Part shown: positions 1-7,860 of the stretch, piece after piece | How the letters are laid out: each line of letters begins with the position of its first letter | Numbering within the stretch: position 1 is the first letter of the stretch | The notes under the pieces: generated by a model | What the model saw: the letters and a program-made list of their open reading frames with translations, nothing else | The model's database searches: none | What the model was told of the DNA's origin: nothing | Position numbers and translations under genes: made by a program | Assembly (NCBI GenBank): GCA_004555335.1 | Contig: SFII01000002.1 | Span: forward strand, 1-44,483 | Length of the DNA stretch: 44,483 nucleotides | Direction of reading: 5' to 3' | From: Coriobacteriaceae bacterium | GTDB lineage: Bacteria; Actinomycetota; Coriobacteriia; Coriobacteriales; Eggerthellaceae

Positions 1-53
1 TTAATACGGAAATGCAGGTAATCTAACGGGCACCATCACGCTACCCTTTTGTA

Positions 54-66
54 ACCTACCTTAGGT
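54..66. promoter_or_regulatory. Short palindrome ACCTA-CCT-TAGGT, possible operator
   Basis: A 5-3-5 inverted repeat (ACCTA, three bases, TAGGT) lies in the first 140 bases, where I see no gene. A similar palindrome sits just before iscS at 35235-35249, and both are preceded by an AACCTACC-like string. The gene it would control, if any, may lie outside the window to the left. This could be chance. Confidence 0.2.
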
Positions 67-140
67 AAACCCCCGACAACGCGCTGGGCAGGCTGTATGG
101 CGAAAAGATTCCCCAGGTAAGGCAGTGAAACCATGCGATT

Positions 141-171
141 GAAAAAAAGAAAACCTCCCGAAGGAGGTTTT
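141..171 (-). terminator. Intrinsic terminator after the ferredoxin gene
   Basis: The arms AAAACCTCC and GGAGGTTTT (150-158 and 163-171) flank a four-base loop. On the minus strand the hairpin is followed by a run of T residues (CTTTTTTTC). It sits 25 bases beyond the ferredoxin stop codon. Confidence 0.85.
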
Positions 172-195
172 CCAAAGCATGTATTCCTTGACTGG

Positions 196-384
196 TTAGT
201 CTTCGGAAATATCCGTGATCGCACCCATGGGGCAATCTTCCAGGCAGTCACCGCACGCGATGCAGTTATCCTCATTCACAACGGCAACGGCGCCTCCGGC
301 GATATCAAGAACACCCTGAGGGCAGGAATCAACGCAGATTCCGCAACCTACGCATTCGTCCTCGCTGATGATAGGATGAGCCAT
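196..384 (-). CDS. 2[4Fe-4S] bacterial-type ferredoxin
   Basis: A 62-residue ferredoxin, presumed to be a cytoplasmic low-potential electron carrier. It has two classic cluster motifs: CxxCxxC at Cys11, Cys14, Cys17 with Cys21 followed by Pro, and Cys41, Cys44, Cys47 with Cys51 followed by Pro. That gives eight ligands for two [4Fe-4S] clusters. The protein is almost all ferredoxin fold, with an acidic C-terminal tail. An upstream in-frame ATG would add 15 residues, but the ATG at 384 has a strong AAGGAGG seven bases before it and starts at the conserved N-terminus, so I chose it. The gene is 218 bp downstream of hypE on the same strand and has its own terminator. It could share a transcript with hypE or be separate. 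Its partner enzyme is not identifiable from this window. Confidence 0.93.
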   Translation of the reverse strand: MAHPIISEDECVGCGICVDSCPQGVLDIAGGAVAVVNEDNCIACGDCLEDCPMGAITDISED

Positions 385-602
385 CGTTTCCTCCTTGATT
401 ACAACTTCCTCCTGAGAGAGGAACTGCAAACAACCCCCGATGAAGTTCGCAATCCCGTGCTCTTATATAGCGCAAGATACCATTACATGCATCTATTGCA
501 ATAGCAGCTACATTCATTTTTTTAATCAGTTCCGAGATTGCGCCCTTTATGGGACGGGACTTGGAAGAATCAATGAATGAACTGCCGATATACCAGAGCA
601 AA

Positions 603-1625
603 TTAGCATATTCTGGGCAATTGTTCACCTACAAGCATGTCGAGGATCCTGGAACTTCCGAAAGAAGTCCGCAATTCGACGCGCGGAACCCTCGAATGCG
701 GCGCCTCGAGCACTTCCCCGATCACGGCAGCCGCAGCACCATAGCGCGAGGACCTCATCGCATCGAGGGCTGCGTCGGCCTGATCGGCAGGGACAACGCA
801 TACCATCTTGCCTTCATTCGCAACCTGGAACACGTCGTAGCCCAACAGCTCGCAGGCACCCATCACCTCTTCGGCAACAGGGACATCGGCTTGCCTGACC
901 TGCATGTCGCAACCTGACTGGGAAGCGAGCTCGTTCAGGGTGGAAGCCAAGCCGCCGCGCGTGGGATCCCTGAAGCAGCGGGTATCGGGTGCGGCTTGCA
1001 GCACCGATTCGATCATATGGTTCAAAGGTGCGGCATCGCTTTTCAGGTTCGCAGAAAAAGACAGTTGCTCCCTGCAGCTCATGATGGTGATCCCGTGGTC
1101 GCCGATCGTACCGGAAACGATGATCCTGTCACCGGGCCTGCAATATTGCCCACCTAATCGTCGCCCTGCGGGAATCACGCCTATTCCGCTCGTGTTGATG
1201 TAAATCCCGTCACCATGACCGCGATTCACGACCTTCGTATCCCCCGTCACTATCCGCACCCCCGCTTCAGCGGCAGTGCGCGCCATGCTCTGGCAGATTC
1301 GCTTGAGGTCTTCCATGGGGAATCCCTCTTCCAAGATGAACGCGCAACTGAGGTATCGGGGAATCGCCCCTGCGGTAGCAACATCATTGACCGTCCCGCA
1401 TACCGCAAGATGGCCGATATCCCCTCCGGGGAAGAAGCGGGGACTGACTACGAAGCTATCGGTCGAGAAGGATATGCGCTCCCCTGGAGCGGTTCCGGGA
1501 AGATCGGCGGCATCGTTTCCCTGCCGCAGCTCATCGCTTCCATACGCCTCGAGGAAGACCCGGTCGATGATCCTCTGCATCATCGACCCGCCGCTTCCGT
1601 GTCCCAACAATACGGTTTCGTCCAT
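603..1625 (-). CDS. hypE: [NiFe]-hydrogenase maturation protein HypE
   Basis: HypE dehydrates the carbamoyl group that HypF places on its C-terminal cysteine. This forms the thiocyanate that supplies the cyanide ligands of [NiFe]-hydrogenase iron, in the cytoplasm. The 340-residue protein shows the PurM/AIR-synthase-like pattern: an N-terminal LLGHGSGG, then TDSFVV, GDIG, VND, GDTKVV and FRDPTRGG motifs. It ends in the diagnostic MLVGEQLPRIC with the reactive Cys last. The ATG at 1625 aligns with the usual HypE start and has AGGGAAGG just upstream, although the spacing is short. A TTG start at 1655 would overlap nikR and add ten residues. The gene follows nikR by 20 bp in an apparent operon. 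No other hyp or hydrogenase structural gene is in the window. SelD shares the fold, but the C-terminal motif excludes it. Confidence 0.95.
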   Translation of the reverse strand: MDETVLLGHGSGGSMMQRIIDRVFLEAYGSDELRQGNDAADLPGTAPGERISFSTDSFVVSPRFFPGGDIGHLAVCGTVNDVATAGAIPRYLSCAFILEEGFPMEDLKRICQSMARTAAEAGVRIVTGDTKVVNRGHGDGIYINTSGIGVIPAGRRLGGQYCRPGDRIIVSGTIGDHGITIMSCREQLSFSANLKSDAAPLNHMIESVLQAAPDTRCFRDPTRGGLASTLNELASQSGCDMQVRQADVPVAEEVMGACELLGYDVFQVANEGKMVCVVPADQADAALDAMRSSRYGAAAAVIGEVLEAPHSRVPRVELRTSFGSSRILDMLVGEQLPRIC

Positions 1626-1645
1626 TGCCTTCCCTATCATTTTCG

Positions 1646-2122
1646 TTATCGGCAAACATCATGCGAATGAACCGGCCCCGAACCTTGCTGATGGATGCAC
1701 GCAGGATCGTTGCCGATAGTTGTGCAGGTAAGCCCGCCCGTCTTCACACCCTTCATGCCCAGGATCTGGTCGGAAATATCCTTTACCACGCCCATGCTCC
1801 CCTTCAGGATGATGGTTTCCAAACAGGTATGGTGGTCAAGGTGGACGTGGAGGGTGGAAACCACGTTCTCGAAGTTGGAATGCTGGATACCATCCAGGCG
1901 ATCCTTCAGGTCATTCGTATGATGGTCGTACACGATGGTAAGGGTCGCCATCACCTGCGCATCGGGATCTTCGCATTCATCCCTTTCCAAGGCGAAGCGG
2001 ATGAGGTCGCGGACCGCTTCGCTCCTATTATTCGGGGCACCCCGCTTGGCTACCAGACGATCGAATCGCTCGAGCAGGCTTTCAGGGACCGCGACGGAAA
2101 AACGTACGAGTTCGTCAGACAT
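1646..2122 (-). CDS. nikR: Nickel-responsive transcriptional regulator NikR
   Basis: A 158-residue repressor of the ribbon-helix-helix/ACT-like family that binds DNA when loaded with Ni(II). The N-terminus (about 1-45) is a ribbon-helix-helix with the family pattern FSVAVPESLLERFD and RSEAVRDLIR. The C-terminal domain carries the high-affinity nickel set His81, His92, His94 and Cys100. Their spacing matches E. coli His76, His87, His89 and Cys95. The tail after about residue 140 is rich in His and Cys, which may add metal-binding capacity; that point is inference. It lies between a small unknown gene (13-bp gap) and hypE (20-bp gap), so nickel sensing and hydrogenase maturation are probably co-transcribed. 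No NikR operator half-sites were recognised upstream. Confidence 0.95.
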   Translation of the reverse strand: MSDELVRFSVAVPESLLERFDRLVAKRGAPNNRSEAVRDLIRFALERDECEDPDAQVMATLTIVYDHHTNDLKDRLDGIQHSNFENVVSTLHVHLDHHTCLETIILKGSMGVVKDISDQILGMKGVKTGGLTCTTIGNDPACIHQQGSGPVHSHDVCR

Positions 2123-2135
2123 CCCGCCTCCAACG

Positions 2136-2390
2136 CTATACCAGCTCGACGGTCACGCCAGAAGCATGGGAGGATTCGTCTTCGAGGGAATCCTTGGCAT
2201 CTGCCATCAGCGCTCGCGCATCATCGAGCAGGGACTGGACCGAATGGAGGATATCGTCGGTCTTCGCATACCCTGCACCGCCTGCGGTATGGGCAAGCTT
2301 ATGGACCCAACGGCGCTGCAATGCCAGCTGATCGTCGATCTGGTCGATCATCATCTCGAACTGATTGGTGTTTACCCCGTTGCTGCACAT
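2136..2390 (-). CDS. Small helical protein of unknown function, first gene of the nikR-hypE operon
   Basis: An 84-residue soluble protein that I do not recognise. It is predicted to be mostly helical: residues about 10-33 and 42-70 are amphipathic and rich in Asp, Gln, Leu and Ala, with heptad-like spacing that suggests a short coiled coil or helical hairpin. There is no signal peptide or membrane segment, and one cysteine near the N-terminus (Cys2). AAGGAGG stands nine bases before the ATG, which supports translation from this start. It begins directly after the typA terminator and ends 13 bp before nikR, so it is probably the promoter-proximal gene of a three-gene unit with nikR and hypE. 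A link to nickel or hydrogenase is suggested only by position. Confidence 0.75.
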   Translation of the reverse strand: MCSNGVNTNQFEMMIDQIDDQLALQRRWVHKLAHTAGGAGYAKTDDILHSVQSLLDDARALMADAKDSLEDESSHASGVTVELV

Positions 2391-2428
2391 GGGGGAATCC
2401 CTCCTTCGCGTTTCAGCCGGATTGGAAA

Positions 2429-2453
2429 GGCCGGCGGCTCATTGCCGCCGGCC
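2429..2453 (-). terminator. Intrinsic terminator after typA
   Basis: A perfect 10-bp GC stem (GGCCGGCGGC with GCCGCCGGCC) and a five-base loop lie 76 bp past the typA stop. On the minus strand it is followed by TTTCC, a weak U-tract. It separates typA from the small-gene/nikR/hypE unit. Confidence 0.7.
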
Positions 2454-2528
2454 CCGATTCCGAATATCGTCGGATGGGATCGTGATAAGCGAACCCACCG
2501 GACAAACGTAACACTTCTTCGCAGGATC

Positions 2529-4352
2529 CTATCCCTGCATCATGCGCTTCGCTTCCTTCTTGCGGTCGATGGTCGACAGGATGCGCTTGCGCATGCGAAT
2601 GCTGAGCGGGGTGACTTCGACCTGCTCGTCATCCTGGATGTACTCCAAAGCCTCTTCCAGAGTGAAGGTGATGGGGGGAGTGAGCTGGATCGCCTTATCC
2701 GCCGTGGAAGAACGCTGATTGCCCAACTGCTTGGTCTTCTCGACGTTCACCACCATGTCGCCCTCCTTGGCGCTTTCACCTACGAGCATGCCCTCATAGC
2801 ATTCGTCGCCGGGCGAAACGAACATGCGACCGCGTTCCTGCAGGGTATCCAAGGCATAGGCGACCGCCTTACCGGTGGACATGGCGATCATCGAGCCGTT
2901 GCGACGGCCCATCATCTCGCCGGAGAAGGGGCCGTATTCCTTGAAGTGGTGGAAGAGGATTGCCTCGCCATGGGTTGCGTTCAGGATGCGGGTCTTCAGG
3001 CCCATGGTGCCGCGGGAGGGAATCCTGAAGGTCAGATGGGTCATAGTTTCGTCCGAAACCATATCCTCCATGATGCCGCCCGCAGTGCCCATCACCTCGA
3101 TGGCCTTACCTGCGTAATCATTGGGAACGTCGACCGTCGCCTCCTCGATGGGCTCGAGCTTGTTGCCGCTCTCGTCGATCTTGTACACGACCTGGGGACG
3201 GCCGACCTGGAATTCGAATCCCTCGCGGCGCATGGTTTCCATGAGCACGGACAGATGCAGCACGCCGCGGCCGGCAACTTCGACACCGGAGCCGTCTTCG
3301 CACTCGGTGATGCGCATGGAGATATTGCTCTCCTTCTCGCGCATGAGGCGCTCATGCAGCTGGCGTGCACCGACGATGTCGCCTTCGCGGCCCACGAGGG
3401 GGCTGGTCGAAGCTTCGAACACTACCGCCATCGTAGGCTCTTCGACGGCGATGGGCTCCATTTCTACCGGGTTCTCGCGATCGGTTACCACGTCGCCGAT
3501 ATCGGCGTCCTCGATGCCGATAACGGCGACGATATCGCCCGCATGGACCTCGGGCACTTCGGCCTTGCCCAGGTTCTCGAAGGTATACACCTTGCGGATC
3601 ATGGCATTGCGCTGGGCACCATCCGCCTTGACGACCAGGACCTGCTCCTTTTCGTGCAAGGTGCCGCTGCGCAGGCGGCCGACGCCGATACGGCCTTCAT
3701 AGCTGCTGTGGTCGACCGTGCAGATCTGCATGGCGACGGGGGCATCGGGATCGACCTCGGGTGCCGGAACCTCTTCGAGGATAGCGTCGAGCAGGGGGAT
3801 CATATCCATGTTGTCATCTTCAGCGGAATAGCGGGCGTAGCCGTTGACCGCAGAGGCGTAGATCACGGGGAAATCGAGCTGCTCGTCGCTCGCACCGAGT
3901 TCGACCATGAGGTCGAAGACCTTATCGACCGCACCTTCGGGATCGGCATTCGGACGGTCGATCTTATTCACTACCACGATGATGCGGAGACCGCGGCTGA
4001 GCGCATGCGAAAGGACGAATCGGGTCTGGGGCTTGGGGCCTTCGTAGGCGTCGACGATAAGCAGGGCGCCATCGGCCATGTTCAGCACTCGCTCGACCTC
4101 TCCGCCGAAATCCGCATGCCCAGGCGTGTCGATGACGTTGATCTTCACATCCTTGTAGTGGATGGAAATATTCTTGGACAGAATAGTGATGCCGCGCTCA
4201 CGCTCCTGATCGTTGCTGTCCAGAACGCGCTCTGCAACCTGTTGGTTCTTACGGAACACGCCGCTTGTATACAGCAGACGATCGACCAGGGTTGTTTTTC
4301 CATGGTCAACATGGGCGATGATTGCGACGTTGCGAAGGTGCTCTTGCCTCAT
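2529..4352 (-). CDS. typA: Ribosome-associated translational GTPase TypA/BipA
   Basis: BipA is an elongation-factor-like GTPase that binds the ribosome and aids 50S assembly and stress adaptation. The 607-residue length equals the usual family length. The GTPase domain shows the P-loop AHVDHGKTT (about 14-22), the switch region ending in RGITI, the G3 motif DTPGHADF and the G4 motif NKIDR. It is followed by the EF-G-like domains and the BipA-specific C-terminus with VSPGDECYEGMLVGE and the run ending in the basic RMRKRILS. The ATG at 4352 is preceded by GAGAAGG at a good distance. The gene is probably monocistronic: its downstream terminator is at 2429-2453, and about 230 non-coding bases ending in a parS site lie upstream. 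Nothing suggests truncation. Confidence 0.97.
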   Translation of the reverse strand: MRQEHLRNVAIIAHVDHGKTTLVDRLLYTSGVFRKNQQVAERVLDSNDQERERGITILSKNISIHYKDVKINVIDTPGHADFGGEVERVLNMADGALLIVDAYEGPKPQTRFVLSHALSRGLRIIVVVNKIDRPNADPEGAVDKVFDLMVELGASDEQLDFPVIYASAVNGYARYSAEDDNMDMIPLLDAILEEVPAPEVDPDAPVAMQICTVDHSSYEGRIGVGRLRSGTLHEKEQVLVVKADGAQRNAMIRKVYTFENLGKAEVPEVHAGDIVAVIGIEDADIGDVVTDRENPVEMEPIAVEEPTMAVVFEASTSPLVGREGDIVGARQLHERLMREKESNISMRITECEDGSGVEVAGRGVLHLSVLMETMRREGFEFQVGRPQVVYKIDESGNKLEPIEEATVDVPNDYAGKAIEVMGTAGGIMEDMVSDETMTHLTFRIPSRGTMGLKTRILNATHGEAILFHHFKEYGPFSGEMMGRRNGSMIAMSTGKAVAYALDTLQERGRMFVSPGDECYEGMLVGESAKEGDMVVNVEKTKQLGNQRSSTADKAIQLTPPITFTLEEALEYIQDDEQVEVTPLSIRMRKRILSTIDRKKEAKRMMQG

Positions 4353-4581
4353 ACCGAATCCTTCTCAGATCTATTTTCCGACACCGGAAACCCGGGTGCT
4401 TCAATTGACAAATTGCCGATTGTCTACAGTAACACGCCCGGGAAATCCGAATCGCCGCATACCGCCATATCATCAGAAATCCTTACAGCCAGTGGAAAAG
4501 CGAATCATCCAACCTGCAGGGCGGCCCTAAACCGCACGACGGGGCGCGAAGTCCTTGGGACACGATGTTCCACGTGCACAA

Positions 4582-4597
4582 TGTTTCACGTGGAACA
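4582..4597. promoter_or_regulatory. parS: parS site 1 (ParB-binding centromere site)
   Basis: The 16-mer TGTTTCACGTGGAACA is the exact reverse complement of TGTTCCACGTGAAACA, which fits the known parS consensus TGTTNCACGTGAAACA at every position. A degenerate second copy (TGTTCCACGTG then three mismatches) sits directly beside it at 4566-4581. The last base touches the U-tract of the terminator at 4597-4631. ParB is encoded at 23374-24441. Confidence 0.93.
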
Positions 4598-4631
4598 AAA
4601 AAGCGGCAGGATCGATTCGATCCGGCCGCTT
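4597..4631 (-). terminator. Intrinsic terminator after the 4-TM membrane protein gene
   Basis: The arms AAGCGGC and GCCGCTT enclose a second perfect hairpin (GGATCGA, one base, TCGATCC). On the minus strand it runs into TTTTTTG, a good U-tract. It lies 28 bp after the stop of the gene at 4660-5187. Confidence 0.85.
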
Positions 4632-4659
4632 GGAGACCCTCCCGCTAAGGATGTGTCAG

Positions 4660-5187
4660 TTACGGACGCCTTTTCAGCATCCCCGCTACCTTCAACCATT
4701 GGACTGTAGGAACGGCAGCGACGACACCCAGCAGGATGAGGAATACGCCCACCATGAGCATTCCGGGGTCGGGGTCGAAAATCGTAGCAGAAAAGCAAAC
4801 CAGCATGATTCCCATACCCATGCAAGTGGCAACGACGATACCGATCATGGCCGCTTGGATATACATCGCCTTCGGGGCCTGCCTACTCTCATCTAATACC
4901 CTCATTGCAGGAGCCGATATCTCGGAGGATTTGCCATCGATGACGGCGCGCATCTCCTGGGCGGCATATTCGAATCGTTTCGCCTGACGATCCCAGAGCG
5001 GGATCATAAAGCATAATCCAGCAGCTAAAACCACGATCTGCCACCATACATGGGTGAGAAAGCCGGTGCCGACACCAAGCAGGGCGAATAGGATAACCGC
5101 GCAGGCTATCCCCTTCCTCAAGCCCGAAGCTTGAACAAGCGCTACTTTCTCAGCAAATTCAAGAACTTCGATGGATTCGTTAACCAT
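4660..5187 (-). CDS. Four-helix membrane protein of unknown function
   Basis: A 175-residue integral membrane protein that I do not assign to a family. Four hydrophobic segments are visible at about residues 25-43, 48-65, 110-134 and 142-163. They form two hairpins joined by a polar, partly acidic loop (about 66-108) that is probably cytoplasmic. The N-terminal 20 residues are helical and acidic, and the C-terminus ends in a basic LKRRP. No catalytic motif is apparent. It is the last of four minus-strand genes (7288 to 4660) that encode membrane or lipoproteins, and it is followed by a good terminator. The 103-bp gap to the lipoprotein gene upstream allows a separate promoter. The start codon is the first ATG of the frame, with an AAGGGG-like ribosome site at modest spacing. 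Confidence 0.75.
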   Translation of the reverse strand: MVNESIEVLEFAEKVALVQASGLRKGIACAVILFALLGVGTGFLTHVWWQIVVLAAGLCFMIPLWDRQAKRFEYAAQEMRAVIDGKSSEISAPAMRVLDESRQAPKAMYIQAAMIGIVVATCMGMGIMLVCFSATIFDPDPGMLMVGVFLILLGVVAAVPTVQWLKVAGMLKRRP

Positions 5188-5290
5188 CCGCCTATCACCC
5201 CTTCGTAATCGCTTCTCAGAAACTAGCCGCCCAAACCGTGTCCGAAAACAGGATCATCCCGAAAAATACCATCCGATTGCCGGCGGACGA

Positions 5291-6049
5291 CTACCCGATA
5301 GACTCCTCGCCCGTAAGGTTGGTCCAAACATCCTGCAGGGTTCCGCCGACGGCTTCGCCGATTACCCCATCAAGATAACCGCTGCTGATCGCTTCCTGGC
5401 TTACAACCATGAATTGATGCGTGCTTTCGGAGGACTTGCTGATGATGACCAGATACTCCTTCATGCTAGGTCCGTAGATAACGGCCACGCCGTCGTCGCC
5501 GACGAAATAACTGTCTTCAACCACGCACTGGGCATTGCCTGCAAGCGCTGCCTGGGAATCCTTATAGCCCGCAACATTGCTGAATCCGAAGGCGAGAATA
5601 CCGCCGCCCTTTTCGTTCGCAGCATTGTAATCGTCGATGGTGTATTCGCCGGATTTCTTCAATGCAGCATAGGACGCACCATCATCGGGACGCATCCATG
5701 TGCGGATATCCTCGTTCCAGACATAACCCTGCTGGTCGAGCAAGGTGGCCAATTCCCAACCCTTCAGCTCAGTCAGGGCATAGAGCGTTATGTTGCCATG
5801 CTCGTCGATGCAGGTATCCTCGAAGTCGTAGGCACCGGTGCCTTCGGACGAGGGTTTCTCGGCATCGCCCCCGGATTCCTGCCCGGAAAAAGATCCCTTC
5901 TGCTCGGAAGAAGCCTCTTTCTGCTCGGCAGCTTCCTTCTTGGCTGCCACGTCGTCGGCTTTATCCTCCTTCGACGATGCACAGCCGAACATCCCCAGTG
6001 CAAGCACGAGCGATAATGCGCCGAGGATGATGCCCTTTCCCATCTTCAT
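5291..6049 (-). CDS. Putative lipoprotein, 252 aa
   Basis: A secreted lipoprotein of unknown function. The N-terminus MKMGKGIILGALSLVLALGM is a basic stretch plus hydrophobic core leading to the lipobox MFGC, with Cys23 as the lipidation site. A low-complexity charged linker (about 27-72, rich in Lys, Glu, Ser) follows, then a compact domain (about 75-252) with several aromatic residues and patterns such as LKGWELATLLDQQGY, TWMRPDDGASY and GGGILAFGFSN. This domain matches no family I can name with confidence. An upstream in-frame start would add 21 residues without a ribosome site, whereas the ATG at 6049 is preceded by AAAGGAG at seven bases and gives a clean signal peptide. It lies between two other envelope-protein genes on the same strand. 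Confidence 0.82.
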   Translation of the reverse strand: MKMGKGIILGALSLVLALGMFGCASSKEDKADDVAAKKEAAEQKEASSEQKGSFSGQESGGDAEKPSSEGTGAYDFEDTCIDEHGNITLYALTELKGWELATLLDQQGYVWNEDIRTWMRPDDGASYAALKKSGEYTIDDYNAANEKGGGILAFGFSNVAGYKDSQAALAGNAQCVVEDSYFVGDDGVAVIYGPSMKEYLVIISKSSESTHQFMVVSQEAISSGYLDGVIGEAVGGTLQDVWTNLTGEESIG

Positions 6050-6118
6050 CGTTGCTCCTTTCCGGTTGGAACATTTCGCTGATCCCCATCCGTAGGGAAA
6101 CGGCGGGATCATTGTTCT

Positions 6119-6652
6119 TCAGACAGGATGCCCATCTGAGCGTCCTGCAAATCCCTGACCAAACTCCACAGTTCTCCGCCACCCGTCACGGAATAACGCC
6201 GGCTCCCCCCCGCAGACGAGGATTTCCTCGCTTTCGAATGCGAATTGGACCTGCGTTCCATCTTGGAGGGTGAAAATAACATGGTGATAGCAGTCGGTAA
6301 CGGACATATCCGTCTCACCTACCGCTTCGATACGGCAGAGCCCCGCATAGATCTGCCTGATAGTTTCCTCGTCGGTGACATCCACGTCGGGACGGCTCCC
6401 GCTCTGATCGTAGAGAACATTGGCGGACTGGGGAATAAGCCCTGCCTCCATGTCCTCGACGAGCCTTTCGTACCCGGGAAGGGAAACGATGGAATCGGAT
6501 AAGTCGCCCGATCCAGTGGATTCGGAGGGAACGCTGGATCCGGTGGGTTCGCTGGACGCCGGATCAGGCGCACTGCAAGAAGATAGGAAGGAAAGCGCGA
6601 CAACCAAGGCAAAGCCCGAGAAAGCAGCTTTCAGCGTTTTGCTTGCAATCAT
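6119..6652 (-). CDS. Putative lipoprotein, 177 aa
   Basis: A small predicted lipoprotein. Residues 1-25 form a signal peptide ending in the lipobox LSSC, with Cys26 lipidated. A Ser/Pro/Thr/Gly-rich tether runs to about residue 52, followed by a domain of about 115 residues. That domain contains TDEETIRQIYAGLCRIEAVGETDMSVTD, then HHVIFTLQDGTQVQFAFESEEILV, a helix then beta-strand pattern seen in small extracytoplasmic domains of unknown function. Two cysteines (in GLCR and TDCY) could form a disulfide. The start lies six bases after the stop of the upstream gene, so the two are very likely co-transcribed and perhaps translationally coupled. No specific substrate or partner can be inferred. 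Confidence 0.8.
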   Translation of the reverse strand: MIASKTLKAAFSGFALVVALSFLSSCSAPDPASSEPTGSSVPSESTGSGDLSDSIVSLPGYERLVEDMEAGLIPQSANVLYDQSGSRPDVDVTDEETIRQIYAGLCRIEAVGETDMSVTDCYHHVIFTLQDGTQVQFAFESEEILVCGGEPALFRDGWRRTVEFGQGFAGRSDGHPV

Positions 6653-6658
6653 GATCGA

Positions 6659-7288
6659 CTACCCCACCTTCGCGTTCGGGCATTTCTCGATAAGCATATT
6701 CCACACCGCATCGAGGTCACCGGGATTCGCATATACCTTCGTAAGGGTCATGAATCCCCTGATGGAAATCGATCCGTCCGAATCATTGCGGCAAAGCGAC
6801 TTCACAGACGAATAAACGATAATACGGCCTGCGCGGTATGCATCGAGCATCATGCGGGCATCGAACCTATCGCCTCCGGAGGCATATACCGCAGACCCTA
6901 CGCTCGAGGCGATCTGCTCGTCGGAGACGCTGCCGCACGGCGCATCCAAGACGGTTATCTTCGTGTCATCCGCCCGATAGGCATACCAATACGTTCCGCG
7001 ATAGACCAGCATCGAAAGCGGAATCGACAGCATGAAAACACCGCCGATCAGCCAATATACGAACGAATTCTCGACGATGACATCAACCAAGCCCGAAGAC
7101 GATCCGATAAGCAGGGCAAAGGTGATGATCGCAAGGGAAATAAGGGCAAGCAGGCCCATGGTCTTAACCATTTCGACGATCTTACTCTTCTTCGTGAGCG
7201 AATACCCGTAGAACCACGTATAGACACCATCATCATTGCATGTGAAGTTCGCGGAAGCATTCCCATGGGGCGAGGATTCGCAAACCAT
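6659..7288 (-). CDS. Two-TM membrane protein of unknown function
   Basis: About 209 residues, unrecognised. After an N-terminal polar region there are two hydrophobic segments at about 42-63 and 74-96, then a soluble domain of about 110 residues. That domain has aromatic positions (YRGTYWYAYRADD) and alternating helix and strand. The start is uncertain. The ATG at 7288 has GGAAAGG ten bases upstream. Another ATG at 7297 is too close to that site, and a GTG at 7360 would add 24 residues with no clear site. The gene is directly followed by the 177-residue lipoprotein gene (six bases), which suggests that the two envelope proteins work together. It begins about 180 bp downstream of the tRNA-Ala terminator. 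Confidence 0.72.
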   Translation of the reverse strand: MVCESSPHGNASANFTCNDDGVYTWFYGYSLTKKSKIVEMVKTMGLLALISLAIITFALLIGSSSGLVDVIVENSFVYWLIGGVFMLSIPLSMLVYRGTYWYAYRADDTKITVLDAPCGSVSDEQIASSVGSAVYASGGDRFDARMMLDAYRAGRIIVYSSVKSLCRNDSDGSISIRGFMTLTKVYANPGDLDAVWNMLIEKCPNAKVG

Positions 7289-7470
7289 ACGAGCCATACC
7301 TTTCCGAAGTAGTGCGAGCACGCCGGCGGATGATACTGCGAGAAGCGGAAGCACCGGCACAATCCGTCGCGATAAGGACAGTATATCGTTATCGGAGAAT
7401 CATCGACTTGGAAGGGGAATACGAAGCGAATACGAAATCCAGAACGCCCAATAGCGGTGAAAGATTGGGG

Positions 7471-7501
7471 CAAAATAAAACTAGCCGGATAAACCGGCTA
7501 G
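7471..7501 (-). terminator. Intrinsic terminator after tRNA-Ala
   Basis: A perfect 8-bp stem CTAGCCGG/CCGGCTAG (7481-7488 and 7494-7501) has a five-base loop. On the minus strand it is followed by TTTTATTTTG, a strong U-tract. It is nine bases past the tRNA-Ala 3' end. Confidence 0.88.
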
Positions 7502-7509
7502 AGAAGATT

Positions 7510-7585
7510 TGGTGGAGCATAAGGGGATCGAACCCTTGACCTCAGGCTTGCAAAGCCCGCGCTCTCCCAGCTGAGCTAATGCCCC
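7510..7585 (-). tRNA. tRNA-Ala (anticodon TGC)
   Basis: A 76-base cloverleaf including an encoded CCA end. The acceptor GGGGCAT pairs with ATGCTCC (one G-U), the D arm is TAGCTCAGCTGGGAGAGC, the anticodon loop is TTTGCAA, and the T arm is GGGTTCGATCCCC. The anticodon TGC reads Ala codons. It is not linked to rRNA genes here. Confidence 0.97.
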
Positions 7586-7613
7586 GGATATGTATGCACG
7601 ACACGCAACCTTT

Positions 7614-7656
7614 AAATAAACGCTCCACCGGCAAACTCGACTCACAGTGGAGCGTT
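7614..7656 (-). terminator. Hairpin between tRNA-Ile and tRNA-Ala, likely terminator
   Basis: The arms AACGCTCCAC (7619-7628) and GTGGAGCGTT (7647-7656) pair perfectly over 10 bp around an 18-base loop. On the minus strand the hairpin leads into TTTATTTAAAG. If active, it would separate expression of the two tRNAs. The long loop makes efficiency uncertain. Confidence 0.55.
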
Positions 7657-7667
7657 CATTCACAAAA

Positions 7668-7744
<77 letters not shown>

Positions 7745-7860
7745 GCGTCATCGCGCTCATTTAATATACTAAACGCACCTTGGTAACGCAAGTACTTTTT
7801 CCAGATTCTTGGAAATATTTTCCCCTACAATGAAGGGGTTGCTGCAAAACAGGAGGCACC

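Noticed and set aside
603..1625. SelD (selenophosphate synthetase) as the identity of the PurM-like protein
   Set aside because: It lacks the SelD N-terminal Cys/Sec-Lys motif and ends in the HypE-specific PRIC cysteine; it also neighbours nikR.
1935..4709. A 924-codon open frame on the plus strand opposite typA
   Set aside because: It mirrors the codon structure of typA on the other strand, has no recognisable domain or ribosome site, and typA is unmistakable.
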